Positions 26,311 through 36,364 of a DNA stretch of 64,000 nucleotides are shown piece after piece. This DNA comes from Sulfurospirillum arcachonense DSM 9755 (GTDB lineage: Bacteria; Campylobacterota; Campylobacteria; Campylobacterales; Sulfurospirillaceae): positions 1 to 64,000 of the forward strand of contig NZ_JFBL01000007.1 of assembly GCF_000597725.1 (NCBI RefSeq). Reading direction: 5' to 3'. The notes below the pieces were generated by a model that saw only the letters and a program-made list of their open reading frames with translations, did no database searches and was not told where the DNA came from. Within the stretch, counting starts at the first letter, position 1. Every line of letters begins with the position of its first letter. The position numbers were made by a program, and so were the translations under genes.

Positions 26311-26883
26311 CTATTTATCTTCATTTGCATCAGCTAAAACAATTGCAAAAAGTACATTTACATTGGACTTTTCACATATTTCATTTGCTTCAATAAGAGT
26401 ATTTCCTGAGGTGACTATATCATCTATCAAAATGACATTAATATTGTCTTTACATGTAAGAGTAAAATCTCTTTTCTCTTTTTTTCTTACATCAAGTTTT
26501 TGTCCTGAATATCTTGTTCTATTTTTTGCTCTTAATTTACTATAGAGTGGCCGTAAATACTTACTTAATTCTTTTGTAATAATAGCAGAATGAGAATATC
26601 CACTTCTTATATGATCATCAATAGGAAGAGAAAATATATCTTTACATGTAAAGCTTTTTATAAAAGGGAGTACCGCATGTTTACTTAAAAGTGAAAATAT
26701 TTTTGCACCATGATACGTATGTTTCGTATGAAGGAGGTTTGAAATTTCAGAATATTTATAAAAACTATAAACTATCAGGCCATTTTCTAATACTCTTTTT
26801 GAAGGAGTTGGAGTTAATATAGTAGATAAACAGTTTTTACACAGTGGATGCCAACTTATATTTAAACAAAGTTGGCACCTCAT
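26311..26883 (-). CDS. ComF-family phosphoribosyltransferase-like protein
   Basis: A 190-residue ComF-type protein. It has an N-terminal zinc-finger-like CQLC and CKNC pair, a helical middle and a type I phosphoribosyltransferase PRPP loop INVILIDDIVTSGNTL. ComF proteins are needed for natural transformation in Haemophilus and Bacillus and may act with PriA on incoming single-strand DNA. It is the last gene of the prs-lepA-comF run, 2 nt after lepA. Confidence 0.85.
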   Translation of the reverse strand: MRCQLCLNISWHPLCKNCLSTILTPTPSKRVLENGLIVYSFYKYSEISNLLHTKHTYHGAKIFSLLSKHAVLPFIKSFTCKDIFSLPIDDHIRSGYSHSAIITKELSKYLRPLYSKLRAKNRTRYSGQKLDVRKKEKRDFTLTCKDNINVILIDDIVTSGNTLIEANEICEKSNVNVLFAIVLADANEDK

Positions 26884-26885
26884 AA

Positions 26886-28679
26886 TTAATCTAGTTTTAA
26901 AACTGTTAAGAATGCTTCTTGAGGAAGTTGAACCTTTCCTATTGATTTCATTCTTTTTTTACCAGCTTTTTGTTTTTCTAATAGTTTTCTTTTTCTTGTA
27001 ATATCACCACCATAACACTTTGCAGTAACATTTTTACCCATAGACTTTACTGTCTCACGAGCAATTACTTTATTTCCAATACTTGCTTGAACAGCTACTT
27101 CAAAAAGTTGTCTTGGGATTATCTCTTTCATAGCTTTTACAAACTCTCGTCCTTTAGTCTGAGCACTCTCACGTGGAACAATAATAGACAAGGCATCTAC
27201 TACTTCACCTGCAACAAGAACATCAAGTTTTACTAAGTCACCTTCTCTAAAACCTGATTGGTCATAATCAAAACTCGCATATCCTTTAGATACAGATTTT
27301 AGCTTATCGTAAAAATCCATAACAATTTCATTCATAGGAATTGAATACTCTAAAAGAACTCTCTCTGGAGTTAAATAGTCCATTTTTTCTTGAATTCCAC
27401 GTTTTGTATTGAGTAAGGTAATGATATTTCCCAAAAACTCAGTAGGAGTCAATATAGTTGATTTTACATAAGGTTCTGTTATTTTTTCTATCTCATTAAC
27501 TGGTGGTAATTGGCTTGGATTTTGTATATCTATAATCTCTCCATCAGTTCTTTCTATTTTATAAGTAACTGTAGGGGCAGTTGCAATTAAATCTAAATCA
27601 AATTCCCGCTCTAATCTCTCTTTAACAACTTCCATATGAAGAAGACCAAGAAATCCTACACGAAAACCATATCCCAAAGCAACAGATGTTTCAGGTTCAT
27701 AAGAGATACTAGAATCATTGAGTTTTAATTTATCAAGAGCATCACGTAAATCTTCAAACTTATCAGTCTCAATTGGATAAATTCCTGCAAATACAAATGA
27801 CTTAATCTCTTCAAAACCTTCGATTGCTTCTTTAGTTTTATTTTTATAATCAGTAATTGTATCACCAACTTGAACATCACCAATATTTTTAAGTCCAAGA
27901 ACTACAATCCCAACTTCACCAGTTTTAATAACTTGTGTTTTTTGTAATGCTAAAGGATGAGGATACATAAGGTTTAAAACCTCATGCCTTTTTCCAGTTC
28001 CCATAACATAAATATCTTGACCTTTTTTAATTTCTCCATCATATACACGAACAAGAGCAAGGGCACCTAAGTAATTATCAAACCAACTATCATAAATTAT
28101 TGCTTTTGTTGGTGCATCTTCATCTCCCTCGGGTGCTGGGATAGTATCAACAATTTTATCAAGAAGTTCAGTCACACCTATACCACTTTTAGCACTTACT
28201 CCTAAAGCATCTGTACAATCTATGCCAATAGTATGTTCTATCTCGTCTCTAACACGATCAGGATCTGCCGCAGGAAGGTCTATTTTGTTTAAAACAGGTA
28301 TTATCTCTAAATCATTTTCAAGGGCTAAGTAAACATTGGCAATAGTTTGAGCTTCCACACCTTGACTAGAATCTACTACAAGTAATGCTCCATCACTAGA
28401 AGCAAGTGAACGCGATACCTCATAAGAAAAATCAACATGACCTGGAGTGTCAATAAGATTTAATATATATGGTTCACCATCTTTAACATAAGTAAGTCTA
28501 ACACTTTGCGCTTTAATAGTAATCCCACGCTCTTTTTCTATGTCCATGGTATCCATCATCTGAGTACCCATTTCTCGCATACTTACTGCACCACATTCTT
28601 GAATGAGTCTATCTGCTAATGTACTTTTCCCATGATCAATATGAGCGATTATGGAAAAATTTCTAATATTTTTTTGCAT
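26886..28679 (-). CDS. lepA: Elongation factor 4 (LepA)
   Basis: A ribosomal translocation/back-translocation GTPase of 597 residues, the normal size. The G domain has [14 protein letters not shown], the [14 protein letters not shown] motif and NKIDLPAAD, followed by domain II, an EF-G-like domain, and the LepA-specific C-terminal domain with [17 protein letters not shown]. It helps translation under ionic or acid stress. It sits between prs and comF with very short gaps. Confidence 0.97.
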   Translation of the reverse strand: MQKNIRNFSIIAHIDHGKSTLADRLIQECGAVSMREMGTQMMDTMDIEKERGITIKAQSVRLTYVKDGEPYILNLIDTPGHVDFSYEVSRSLASSDGALLVVDSSQGVEAQTIANVYLALENDLEIIPVLNKIDLPAADPDRVRDEIEHTIGIDCTDALGVSAKSGIGVTELLDKIVDTIPAPEGDEDAPTKAIIYDSWFDNYLGALALVRVYDGEIKKGQDIYVMGTGKRHEVLNLMYPHPLALQKTQVIKTGEVGIVVLGLKNIGDVQVGDTITDYKNKTKEAIEGFEEIKSFVFAGIYPIETDKFEDLRDALDKLKLNDSSISYEPETSVALGYGFRVGFLGLLHMEVVKERLEREFDLDLIATAPTVTYKIERTDGEIIDIQNPSQLPPVNEIEKITEPYVKSTILTPTEFLGNIITLLNTKRGIQEKMDYLTPERVLLEYSIPMNEIVMDFYDKLKSVSKGYASFDYDQSGFREGDLVKLDVLVAGEVVDALSIIVPRESAQTKGREFVKAMKEIIPRQLFEVAVQASIGNKVIARETVKSMGKNVTAKCYGGDITRKRKLLEKQKAGKKRMKSIGKVQLPQEAFLTVLKLD

Positions 28680-28690
28680 TTATACCAATC

Positions 28691-29620
28691 TTATATAAAC
28701 AAGCCATTAACGCTTTCATTGTGGTAAACGCGTCTAATAACTTCTGCAAATGTTGGAGCAACACTTAAAACTTTAATTTTTTCACACTCTTGAGTCAAAG
28801 GAATAGAATCAGATACTAAAAGCTCATCTAATTCACCTTCTGTAATTCTATCATATGCTGGTCCACTTAAAACTGGATGAGTACAACATGCCATAACACT
28901 TGTTGCCCCTTTATCTTTTAAAACTTTTGCTGCTTTTACAATAGTTCCAGCTGTATCAATCATATCATCAACCAAAATAACGTCTTTGCCTTCAACATCA
29001 CCTATTATATTCATAACTTCTGATTCATTTGCTTTTTCACGACGCTTATCAACAATAACAATATCCACGCCAAGTTTTTTTGCAAAACTTCTTGCACGTG
29101 CAACACCACCAATATCAGGACTAGCTATAACAGGATTTTTTAATCCTTTATTTTTAATATAGTCAAGAAAAATAATTGAACCATATAAGTTATCAACTGG
29201 AATATCAAAGAAACCTTGAATTTGTCCTGCATGTAAATCAATTGTTACAACTCTATCAATTCCTGCTGTTTCAATCATATTTGCAACTAATTTTGCAGTA
29301 ATTGGAACTCTTGGAGCTGCTTTTCTATCTTGTCTAGCATATCCAAAATAAGGCATAATAGCTGTAATAGAACTTGCTGAACTTCTACGAAGTGCGTCTG
29401 TTAAAATAAGTAACTCCATTAAATTAACATTAGCAGGTGCACAAGTAGGTTGGATGATAAATACGTCTTTTCCTCTTACACTCTCACTAATTTGTACACT
29501 AATTTCACCATCACTAAAGCGTTTTATTGATGCTTCAGATAGTGGTAAAGATAGATATTTAGCTACTTTTTTTGACAATTCTGGGTTAGCTGTTCCCGTA
29601 AAGACTTTATAGCCTCTCAT
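28691..29620 (-). CDS. prs: Ribose-phosphate pyrophosphokinase
   Basis: Makes PRPP from ribose 5-phosphate and ATP for nucleotide, histidine and tryptophan synthesis. The 309-residue protein has the metal/ATP loop MPYFGYARQDRK, the TIDLHAGQIQGFF signature and the PRPP motif VILVDDMIDTAGTI. It is the first gene of the prs-lepA-comF run and divergent from the DUF4405 gene, with a 142-bp shared promoter region that contains one TACATGTA. Confidence 0.97.
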   Translation of the reverse strand: MRGYKVFTGTANPELSKKVAKYLSLPLSEASIKRFSDGEISVQISESVRGKDVFIIQPTCAPANVNLMELLILTDALRRSSASSITAIMPYFGYARQDRKAAPRVPITAKLVANMIETAGIDRVVTIDLHAGQIQGFFDIPVDNLYGSIIFLDYIKNKGLKNPVIASPDIGGVARARSFAKKLGVDIVIVDKRREKANESEVMNIIGDVEGKDVILVDDMIDTAGTIVKAAKVLKDKGATSVMACCTHPVLSGPAYDRITEGELDELLVSDSIPLTQECEKIKVLSVAPTFAEVIRRVYHNESVNGLFI

Positions 29621-29762
29621 AATTCGTTTCCTTTGATGATGTTTAAAAGTCTTCCATTTTACTAAAAAAGGTCTTAAAAATACATTTTGCTATATCATTA
29701 ACAAGCTATTAAGATATACATGTAATAATTATTATTTGAATGATTAAATAAGGAGAATTGTC

Positions 29763-30608
29763 ATGGTAAATTTAAGACGTTTTACATCTTTATGTATTAC
29801 ATTTGCATTTTTGATTATGGTTTATACTGGTATTATGTTGTTTATAGTACCTCAGGGGAAAATTGCTTATTGGACTAACTGGGAATTATTTGGTTTATCT
29901 AAAACTCAATATGGCTCTTTACATGTAACATTTATGGTCTTGTTTTTAGTCGGTATGGTTTTACATTTATATCTGAATTGGAAACCTTTAATATCTTATT
30001 TAAAAAATAAAAATCAAGAATTTACACTGCTTACAAAAGAGTTTCTTTTATCTCTTATTTTTACTTTAGCTTTTTTATTTGGAACACTTTACGAAATTCC
30101 TCCATTTAAAACTTTTTTAGATTTTGAAGATTCTATTAAAACAAGCTGGGAAGAAGATGGAGGAATTCCACCTTATGGACATGCAGAATTATCGAGTCTA
30201 AAATCTCTTTGTAAAAAAACAGATATTGACTTAAATAAAGCAATAGCGACATTAAAAAATAAAGGTTTTATAGGAGTTAGTGCAAATAAAAAATTATTGG
30301 ATATTGCTGAAGAAAATGGATATGCTCCTAATGCAGTCTATAATCTAATTGATATAGAAGAAAATGAAATAATAGAAGAGCATCAAACAAAAAAACAAAA
30401 TATAAAAATATCAAAAATACCTAAGATGGGCTCAGGACTAGGGAAACTAACTCTTAACGAGGCTAGTCAAAAATATGGTTTAGATCTCAACAAAGCTCTC
30501 AATATTATTCACAAAATAGCTCCAAAAATTACTCAAGAAAGTACAATGAAAACTATTGCAGAAGAATTAGAAACTACACCAATGGAGCTTTTTGAAAAAC
30601 TAATGTAA
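29763..30608 (+). CDS. DUF4405-type membrane cytochrome-b-like protein with duplicated helical C-terminal domain
   Basis: A 281-residue protein. The N-terminal 115 residues have three membrane helices (about 9-30, 50-70, 90-112) with His in GSLHVTFMV and VLHLYLNW, resembling the haem-binding DUF4405 fold. The soluble part contains two copies of a unit of about 53 residues: first ELSSLKSLCKKTDIDLNKA up to PNAVYNLID (about 141-196), then TLNEASQKYGLDLNKA up to PMELFEKLM (about 229-281). Similar units occur in NapH- or NosR-related membrane proteins. A redox-linked role is plausible, but no partner gene is nearby. AAGGAG precedes the ATG. Confidence 0.7.
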   Translation: MVNLRRFTSLCITFAFLIMVYTGIMLFIVPQGKIAYWTNWELFGLSKTQYGSLHVTFMVLFLVGMVLHLYLNWKPLISYLKNKNQEFTLLTKEFLLSLIFTLAFLFGTLYEIPPFKTFLDFEDSIKTSWEEDGGIPPYGHAELSSLKSLCKKTDIDLNKAIATLKNKGFIGVSANKKLLDIAEENGYAPNAVYNLIDIEENEIIEEHQTKKQNIKISKIPKMGSGLGKLTLNEASQKYGLDLNKALNIIHKIAPKITQESTMKTIAEELETTPMELFEKLM

Positions 30609-30610
30609 TA

Positions 30611-30790
30611 TTATTTACACGAACTATATTTAAATAAAGGATATAGTGGGCAAAAGCCTACTATTCCTGTTATAAGAGGAATAATCCCTGCATATGCCAT
30701 AGGCTGATTTGCATAAACAGCATATGCTATCAATGCTGTTCCAGTTACTAATCTATTGATTCTATCTCTTCCTCCCACATTACATTTCAA
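30611..30790 (-). CDS. DUF2892 (YgaP-type) small inner-membrane protein
   Basis: A 59-residue protein with start TTG at 30790 and GGAG 6 nt upstream. It reads MKCNVGGRDRINRLVTG, then two short hydrophobic stretches, and ends VGFCPLYPLFKYSSCK. The NVGGxDR N terminus and GFCPLY motif are diagnostic of the DUF2892 family, which is often attached to rhodanese domains or encoded near sulfur genes. The start overlaps the last 11 nt of the NUDIX gene, so translation is probably coupled. Its function is unknown. Confidence 0.75.
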   Translation of the reverse strand: MKCNVGGRDRINRLVTGTALIAYAVYANQPMAYAGIIPLITGIVGFCPLYPLFKYSSCK

Positions 30791-31376
30791 ACTCTTCTCC
30801 TTTTGTTTTATAATCTAATACTTCATCTAAAAATATCTCTAAATCTTGTTTTGTTGCTCCAGCAAAAGAGTTCTCTAGAAACTTATTTATTCCTTTTTTA
30901 TTATGCTCTATAATTGGGACTATTTTGATACCAGTAGTCTCACTCATAAAACGTGATTCATCCCCTTCTTCATAAGCATGGAGTAAAATTGAACGAGAAA
31001 AACTACTTAAAATATGATAATAAATATGTAAAAACTCTAACTCATTCACTTCTAGCCCATAAAAATGTGTACATATTTTCCACTCATGAGATGCTATAGG
31101 ATGAACCTTGTCTTTTTTTATAGTAATTCCAATCTCTTCTTTTATCTCTCTTTTAAGAGCATCAAGTATATCTTCATCTTCTTTCATACCACCACCAGGG
31201 AAACCCATACGGCCATCCCATCTGTCTATCATTATAACTGCTGGGCATCTTGTATGTTTTATATCATCTTTAAAATATTTCCAAGGAGCTATGTCTTTTA
31301 CATATATAGCTAAAAATACTGCATTATTTTTAGCAGGATTTATCTTTCCAAAAGCAATACGTTTTATCTCTTCCAA
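30780..31376 (-). CDS. NUDIX hydrolase
   Basis: A 198-residue cytoplasmic hydrolase of nucleoside-diphosphate-linked compounds. The complete Nudix box runs from GGGMKEDEDILDALKREI into KEEIGI (about 61-83), with the catalytic REIKEE core. The N terminus begins at a TTG codon preceded by AAGAGA, and no ATG is available nearby. Substrate specificity cannot be predicted. It overlaps the start of the small DUF2892 gene. Confidence 0.85.
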   Translation of the reverse strand: MEEIKRIAFGKINPAKNNAVFLAIYVKDIAPWKYFKDDIKHTRCPAVIMIDRWDGRMGFPGGGMKEDEDILDALKREIKEEIGITIKKDKVHPIASHEWKICTHFYGLEVNELEFLHIYYHILSSFSRSILLHAYEEGDESRFMSETTGIKIVPIIEHNKKGINKFLENSFAGATKQDLEIFLDEVLDYKTKGEEFEM

Positions 31377-31491
31377 TTGATGTCTCTTCTTTTTCTTCTA
31401 AGTATAGTAAAAATATAATAAAAATATCTTATTAACACTGGGTTAAGATAGTAGATATATAATTAACTTATATAAATTAAAAGGATGTATT

Positions 31492-31830
31492 ATGAAAATT
31501 TCAAAATTAATTACTCTTTTCTTGGGAATTACTTTATTTGGTTCGGTGTTAAATGCTACAGGTATGAATCCTATACCCTTTAAAGCTTTTGATCATGATA
31601 GAAATGGATTCGTAACTAAAAAAGAGTTTATTATTACGAAAAAAGCGCGGATGAAACAAAATACGCATGATGGTAGATTACTAAGAAAATCTCCTAATTT
31701 ACTAAAATTCACTAGAATAGATAAAAATAGAGATGGTAGGATAACAAAACGAGAATTAATTCATGCCCAACAATTACGTAAACAAAACAAAGTAATTAAG
31801 AAAAAAGGTAGAGGCAAAAACTTTAATTAA
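31492..31830 (+). CDS. Exported EF-hand calcium-binding protein
   Basis: A 112-residue small exported protein. After a signal peptide (LITLFLGITLFGSVLNA) there are two EF-hand loops, DHDRNGFVTKKEF and DKNRDGRITKREL, each with the Dx[DN]x[DN]G...E calcium ligand pattern, followed by a very basic tail. Such proteins bind calcium in the periplasm and may act as buffers or sensors. It is monocistronic and convergent with mnmA. Confidence 0.8.
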   Translation: MKISKLITLFLGITLFGSVLNATGMNPIPFKAFDHDRNGFVTKKEFIITKKARMKQNTHDGRLLRKSPNLLKFTRIDKNRDGRITKRELIHAQQLRKQNKVIKKKGRGKNFN

Positions 31831-31832
31831 AA

Positions 31833-31852
31833 AGAGAGGAAAATTCCTCTCT
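31833..31852 (-). terminator. Terminator for mnmA
   Basis: AGAGAGGA pairs with TCCTCTCT over a 4-nt loop. On the minus strand it is followed by TTTTTAATTAAAG, a suitable T-tract. The mnmA stop codon lies at the stem base. Confidence 0.65.
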
Positions 31853-32867
31853 ACTCTATCCAACCACCACCAATAACTTGATTTTTTCTATAAAAAACAG
31901 CCATTTGTCCAGCCGCTAAACCTTGAACATCTTCATATAGAGTCACCCTAGCATTTTTTCCCTCTACATGTACACTGCACTTAATCTTAGGACTTCTATA
32001 TCTGATTTTTACAGAACACTCAAAATCTTGTTCATCTATGAACATATTAATATCTTTAATTTTAAATTCTTTAATATTTAAATCTTCTTTGAGTCCAACT
32101 GTAATCTCATTAGTTTTAGCATTAATTGCTGTAACATAATGAGGCTCATGCGCCAGTTTTACATCAAATCCTCTTCTTTTACCTATTGTATAATGCATAT
32201 AACCTTTATGAGTTCCAACTACCTCACCCTGAGTATTTAAAACATTACCAGGTTTATCTATGTCCATATGTTTTTTTAAAATATCTGTATAAGCATTAGG
32301 CACAAAACAAATTTCACTACTCTCTTTTTGAGTAGAAAACTCTTTTAATACTTCTATAGTTGCAGCGAATTTTTTGACATCAACTTTATGCATTGTTCCA
32401 AGAGGAAACTCAATAAAAGCTAAATTTTCTTTTTTTACATTTGCTAAAAAATATGTTTGATCTTTACTATCATCAATAGCTTCAGTGATTAATCCATCTT
32501 TGATTTGTACATAATGGCCAGTTGCAAGTTTATCCATACCTAACTCTTTTGTAAAATCTAAAAGAGCTCCAAATTTTATATTTCTATTGCACAATACACA
32601 AGGATTTGGCGTTAAGCCATTTTTATAAGTATTTACAAATGGCTCATAAACAAAATCATTAAATTTATCACTTAAATCAAGGACATGATATTTAATATCT
32701 AGATAATCTGCTACTTTTTTTACTTTTCTTATATTTTCTTCATGGGCAAGTACATCGTCATGTAAACGCATATACACGCCTTCTATATCATGACCAGCAT
32801 TTTTTAACTTATATGCAGTAACAGTAGAGTCAACTCCACCACTCATTGCAACTAATATTTTTGACAT
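31851..32867 (-). CDS. mnmA: tRNA 2-thiouridylase MnmA
   Basis: Adds sulfur to U34 of tRNA Lys, Glu and Gln. The 338-residue enzyme has the PP-loop [12 protein letters not shown], the catalytic cysteine pair ([16 protein letters not shown] and [11 protein letters not shown]) and the KRRGF beta-barrel segment. Its length is slightly below the E. coli protein, as usual in this phylum. In C. jejuni mnmA is also encoded near the fliY-fliM block. It ends in its own terminator. Confidence 0.96.
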   Translation of the reverse strand: MSKILVAMSGGVDSTVTAYKLKNAGHDIEGVYMRLHDDVLAHEENIRKVKKVADYLDIKYHVLDLSDKFNDFVYEPFVNTYKNGLTPNPCVLCNRNIKFGALLDFTKELGMDKLATGHYVQIKDGLITEAIDDSKDQTYFLANVKKENLAFIEFPLGTMHKVDVKKFAATIEVLKEFSTQKESSEICFVPNAYTDILKKHMDIDKPGNVLNTQGEVVGTHKGYMHYTIGKRRGFDVKLAHEPHYVTAINAKTNEITVGLKEDLNIKEFKIKDINMFIDEQDFECSVKIRYRSPKIKCSVHVEGKNARVTLYEDVQGLAAGQMAVFYRKNQVIGGGWIE

Positions 32868-32916
32868 TTTTTTACTCTTTATATTATAAATATTTTAGAC
32901 CAAAAAACTAAATTAT

Positions 32917-33651
32917 CTATGACTTTTGAATATGGTCTATTGCTTTCTTATAATACTCAGTATCGCTTAAACCACTATTTTTTAAATCATTAATATGTAA
33001 AATTAATCTTTCATCTATATCCTGAGCGATTTTATCAAGATTATCTGTAAAAGTTATAAGTTCAATATCTTCAGGATTTATAACTCCATTTTCAACCATT
33101 TCATTTTTTATAAAATCATATATTTTATCCCAGTATTGCGTGCCTACTAAGAATATACTTATTTTTGAAATTTTGTTAGTTTGGGTAAGTGTTAATGACT
33201 CAAAAAACTCATCTAATGTTCCAAATCCACCAGGAAAAATGACATATGCTAAAGAATACTTTACAAGCATTACTTTTCTTGCAAAAAAGTAATCAAAGCT
33301 CAAATCCTTCGTAGTATAGCCATTTCCACCCTGTTCATGTTCTAATTCTATATTTAATCCAATAGATTCAGCTTTACCACTCTCATAAGCTCCTCTATTA
33401 GCTGCTTCCATGATACCACTTGAACCACCAGAAATGATATTATAACCCTTATCAGCTAGCATTTTTGAAAGTTTTCTAGCTTCTTTATAATACCTATTCT
33501 TTTCATCAAATCTCGCACTACCAAAAAAAGTTACTGATGGACCAATATCTTTAAGTTCATCAAAACCTTTTACAAAATCACTCATTATTCTAAGAACACT
33601 CCAAACGTTTGAGCGTTCCGTATCTTTTATATGTTTACTTCCTGATGTCAT
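32917..33651 (-). CDS. LOG-family protein (TIGR00730, nucleotide phosphoribohydrolase-like)
   Basis: A 244-residue Rossmann-fold protein of the LOG/lysine-decarboxylase-like family, with the phosphate loop GGSSGIMEAANRGAYESG and the signature FPGGFGTLDEFFESLTLTQT. Characterised members release adenine-type bases from nucleoside monophosphates. Older annotations as lysine decarboxylase are wrong. It follows fliY by only 3 nt and is probably read from the flagellar operon. Confidence 0.87.
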   Translation of the reverse strand: MTSGSKHIKDTERSNVWSVLRIMSDFVKGFDELKDIGPSVTFFGSARFDEKNRYYKEARKLSKMLADKGYNIISGGSSGIMEAANRGAYESGKAESIGLNIELEHEQGGNGYTTKDLSFDYFFARKVMLVKYSLAYVIFPGGFGTLDEFFESLTLTQTNKISKISIFLVGTQYWDKIYDFIKNEMVENGVINPEDIELITFTDNLDKIAQDIDERLILHINDLKNSGLSDTEYYKKAIDHIQKS

Positions 33652-33654
33652 ATA

Positions 33655-34521
33655 CTACCTAAGCTTTTCTAGGCGTTCTCTTTTTGTACCTATTTCACTT
33701 ATTTGTACACCAAAGTTACCATCTATAATGACAACTTCACCTTGAGCTATAATTTTATCTCCTACAAGAATTTCTAAAGGATCATTAGCAAGTTGATCTA
33801 ATTCTATGACAGAACCTATATCCATACTTAATACATCTTTTAAAAGCATTTTTTTTGAACCAATTCTTACCCTTATAGGAAGTTTTACATCTTTAATAAG
33901 CTCAATATTTTTCATCTCTTCATTTGATAAATTATGAGAATAACTAACCTTCTCATGTTCTACATGTGATGGAACTTCTTCTAAAGCTGGAGAATCTTCT
34001 TTTTTTTCACCCATTATTGCGGCTAAAAAATCTGAACTAAATGCAAAAGATATATTATCAGTAGTACTTTGGATTCCCATATCAAATACATACAATTTAG
34101 AAAATCCATCAAAATTAATATCACCTGTAGGCTCTATATACCTTATATCATCCACACTAAAAGCAAAATTTGGCATGCTTTTTTGTCCACTTAAAGTAGT
34201 CGATAAAGAACCCAGAATATTTGAGATTATCTCTTTTGTTGCATCTAAATCATCATCATCCATCTCTTCTTTTTCAATGCCTTCACCACCAAGCATCATA
34301 TCTCCAAGAGCCGTTGCTAATATAGCAGATATTGTAATTCTCAATGATGTATCTAAATCACCACTTACACTGACATCTAAGACGGCAAGAGGTGGTAATA
34401 ATGTTGTTTTATCATCTGCAGATGTCTCTTTATTTAACACTACAGTAGGAGCAATTCCTGTTAAACCTTCAATTGTTGAGACTATTTCACCCTCTAATAT
34501 CTTTACAAATTCATTTACCAT
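33655..34521 (-). CDS. fliY: Flagellar motor switch protein FliY
   Basis: A C-ring switch protein of 288 aa. The C-terminal 80 residues are a FliN/SpoA domain (VRIGSKKMLLKDVLSMDIGS, then LANDPLEILVG). The N-terminal part is a CheC/CheX-like fold, making it FliY rather than FliN. A linker rich in Glu and Ser lies at about 165-190. It forms the switch with FliM, which precedes it by 66 nt, the order found in C. jejuni. Confidence 0.92.
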   Translation of the reverse strand: MVNEFVKILEGEIVSTIEGLTGIAPTVVLNKETSADDKTTLLPPLAVLDVSVSGDLDTSLRITISAILATALGDMMLGGEGIEKEEMDDDDLDATKEIISNILGSLSTTLSGQKSMPNFAFSVDDIRYIEPTGDINFDGFSKLYVFDMGIQSTTDNISFAFSSDFLAAIMGEKKEDSPALEEVPSHVEHEKVSYSHNLSNEEMKNIELIKDVKLPIRVRIGSKKMLLKDVLSMDIGSVIELDQLANDPLEILVGDKIIAQGEVVIIDGNFGVQISEIGTKRERLEKLR

Positions 34522-34587
34522 TAATGCCCCTTTTCATTGAACCTAGAGTTGTACTAAAAGTAAACCTCTTTTTATTTTTTTGTTTTA

Positions 34588-35664
34588 TCATATTTCTTTG
34601 TTTTCATTATTTTCTTCAGATGTAGCATAAATTTTTTCCATTCTTTTTGATTCTAATTGTTCTAAAACAGATTTAACTTCATCTTTATCAGTTTTTATTA
34701 ATGATTTTAGTTTTATTGATTTTCTAAATCTATGCAAACCAATTTCTGCTAAAAATAAATCTTTTTTATCTATAGACACTATTGCATGATCATCAGCTGC
34801 CCTGTCAAGTATGATAACATCACCTGCTTCAATATCAAGTAATTCTCCTACACTTAAATCAGCTGTGCCTAAAATAGCCTCATTAAAAACTTCTGCACGA
34901 CTTACAAGTGCATTTAGTTCTTTATTCCTACTCTTTTTAGCACTCGTCTCACCAAGCATAATATCTCTATTGGCTAAGCGTGACAAAATTGGCTCAAGAT
35001 AGATAACAGGATAACAAAGATTTATCATACCACTAGAATTTCCAATGATAATTTCCATAACAACCATAATTACAATTTCATTTTGACTTACTACTTGCAC
35101 AACATTTGGACTAGACTCTTTAGTCTCAACAACAGGATACATCTCTGTAATTGGTCCCCATGCTTCTCTAAGTCTTTGCATAACTATTCTTAAAATTGCA
35201 TCTAATAAGTTTAATTCAATATCTGTTAATTCTCTAGTAGATTCAAATGACTCTCCTAACCCACCTAAAAGTCTATCAATCATAGGAAAAGCTATAGAAG
35301 GATTAATTTCTATAACACAGCTTCCATCAAGTGGCTTTATAGAAAAAACATTAAAACTAGTAGGACTTGGTAAACTCATTAAAAATTCACCATAAGTCAT
35401 CTGATCAACAGAGTGAAGTTGAATTTCAACGATACTTCTCATTATAGAAGAAATTTGAGCAGCAAGATTTCTTGCCATTTTATCATGTATACCTTTTACA
35501 GCACGAAGTTGCTCTTTTGATACTCTATTGGGACGTTTAAAATCATAAAGAATTATCTGTCTATCATCACCCTCTTCTCCAGATTCAACAGATTCTGTAT
35601 CTCCATCTTCTTCAACAACTTCCAATAAGGCATCAATTTCTTCTTGACTTAATATATCAGCCAT
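34588..35664 (-). CDS. fliM: Flagellar motor switch protein FliM
   Basis: A C-ring protein that binds phospho-CheY and reverses rotation. The N-terminal CheY-binding segment is MADILSQEEIDALLEV. The middle CheC-like domain contains VDQMTYGEFLMSLPSPTS, and a C-terminal SpoA domain (LSVGELLDIEAGDVIILD) follows. At 358 residues it is of normal length, with a Glu/Asn-rich tail. Its ATG overlaps the 3' end of fliA by 8 nt. Confidence 0.95.
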   Translation of the reverse strand: MADILSQEEIDALLEVVEEDGDTESVESGEEGDDRQIILYDFKRPNRVSKEQLRAVKGIHDKMARNLAAQISSIMRSIVEIQLHSVDQMTYGEFLMSLPSPTSFNVFSIKPLDGSCVIEINPSIAFPMIDRLLGGLGESFESTRELTDIELNLLDAILRIVMQRLREAWGPITEMYPVVETKESSPNVVQVVSQNEIVIMVVMEIIIGNSSGMINLCYPVIYLEPILSRLANRDIMLGETSAKKSRNKELNALVSRAEVFNEAILGTADLSVGELLDIEAGDVIILDRAADDHAIVSIDKKDLFLAEIGLHRFRKSIKLKSLIKTDKDEVKSVLEQLESKRMEKIYATSEENNENKEI

Positions 35665-36364
35665 TGCCTAATCCTAACTCTTCTTTTATTTTTGATAATA
35701 ATTTTTTATGAATCTGAGAAATTCTAGACTCACTAATTTCTAATATAGCACTTATCTCTTTGAGATTTAATTCTTCAAAGTAGTATAGCTGAATTATCAA
35801 TTGTTCTCTTTCATTAAACTTCTCCAAAATCCCTTTAATTAAATCAATAAGCTCATCTTTTTCAACCTTCTGAGCAGTATCTTCTTCAGAAAGTATTGTT
35901 ATTTGCTCATTTATAGGCATTAAAGCAACTACTCTTGTACCACTTCTTGCTTCTTCTATTTTTTCTAAACTTTCTTCTAAGACTTTTGCTAAATACTCAC
36001 TAGTTGGTTCTTCTTCATACTCACTAAGATATTTTTCAATTTCTCTATCAACTGCTTTTATTAATCTTCTATTTGATCTGCTCATAACATCAAGACTTCT
36101 TAAGTAATCAAGCATTGATCCATATACTCTTTTACGTCCATATCCCCAAAAAGAATCATTTTGACTTACATCATATTTACGAGAGAGTTTTATCATTTCC
36201 TCAGTAGCAATAGAAATTAAATCATTAACATCAATGGATGATGGTAATCTTTCTCTTAATCTATATGCCATTGCTCTAACCGCAGGCAAGTATTGTAATA
36301 CTAAATCATCTTGATCTTTTTTTATATGTTTAGAATATGGATTAAGCTGCTTTTTTATGTGCAT
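35657..36364 (-). CDS. fliA: Flagellar sigma factor FliA (sigma-28)
   Basis: The RNA polymerase sigma factor for late flagellar genes. The 235-residue protein has region 2 (YLPAVRAMAYRLRERLPSSI, then DLISIATEEM and the YGRKRVYGSMLDYLRSLD segment) and region 4 helix-turn-helix (ELNLKEISAILEISESRIS). It overlaps the upstream membrane-protein gene by 23 nt and fliM by 8 nt, so the switch genes and their sigma factor share one transcript. No CGATAT-type FliA promoter was seen within the operon itself. Confidence 0.95.
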   Translation of the reverse strand: MHIKKQLNPYSKHIKKDQDDLVLQYLPAVRAMAYRLRERLPSSIDVNDLISIATEEMIKLSRKYDVSQNDSFWGYGRKRVYGSMLDYLRSLDVMSRSNRRLIKAVDREIEKYLSEYEEEPTSEYLAKVLEESLEKIEEARSGTRVVALMPINEQITILSEEDTAQKVEKDELIDLIKGILEKFNEREQLIIQLYYFEELNLKEISAILEISESRISQIHKKLLSKIKEELGLGNG

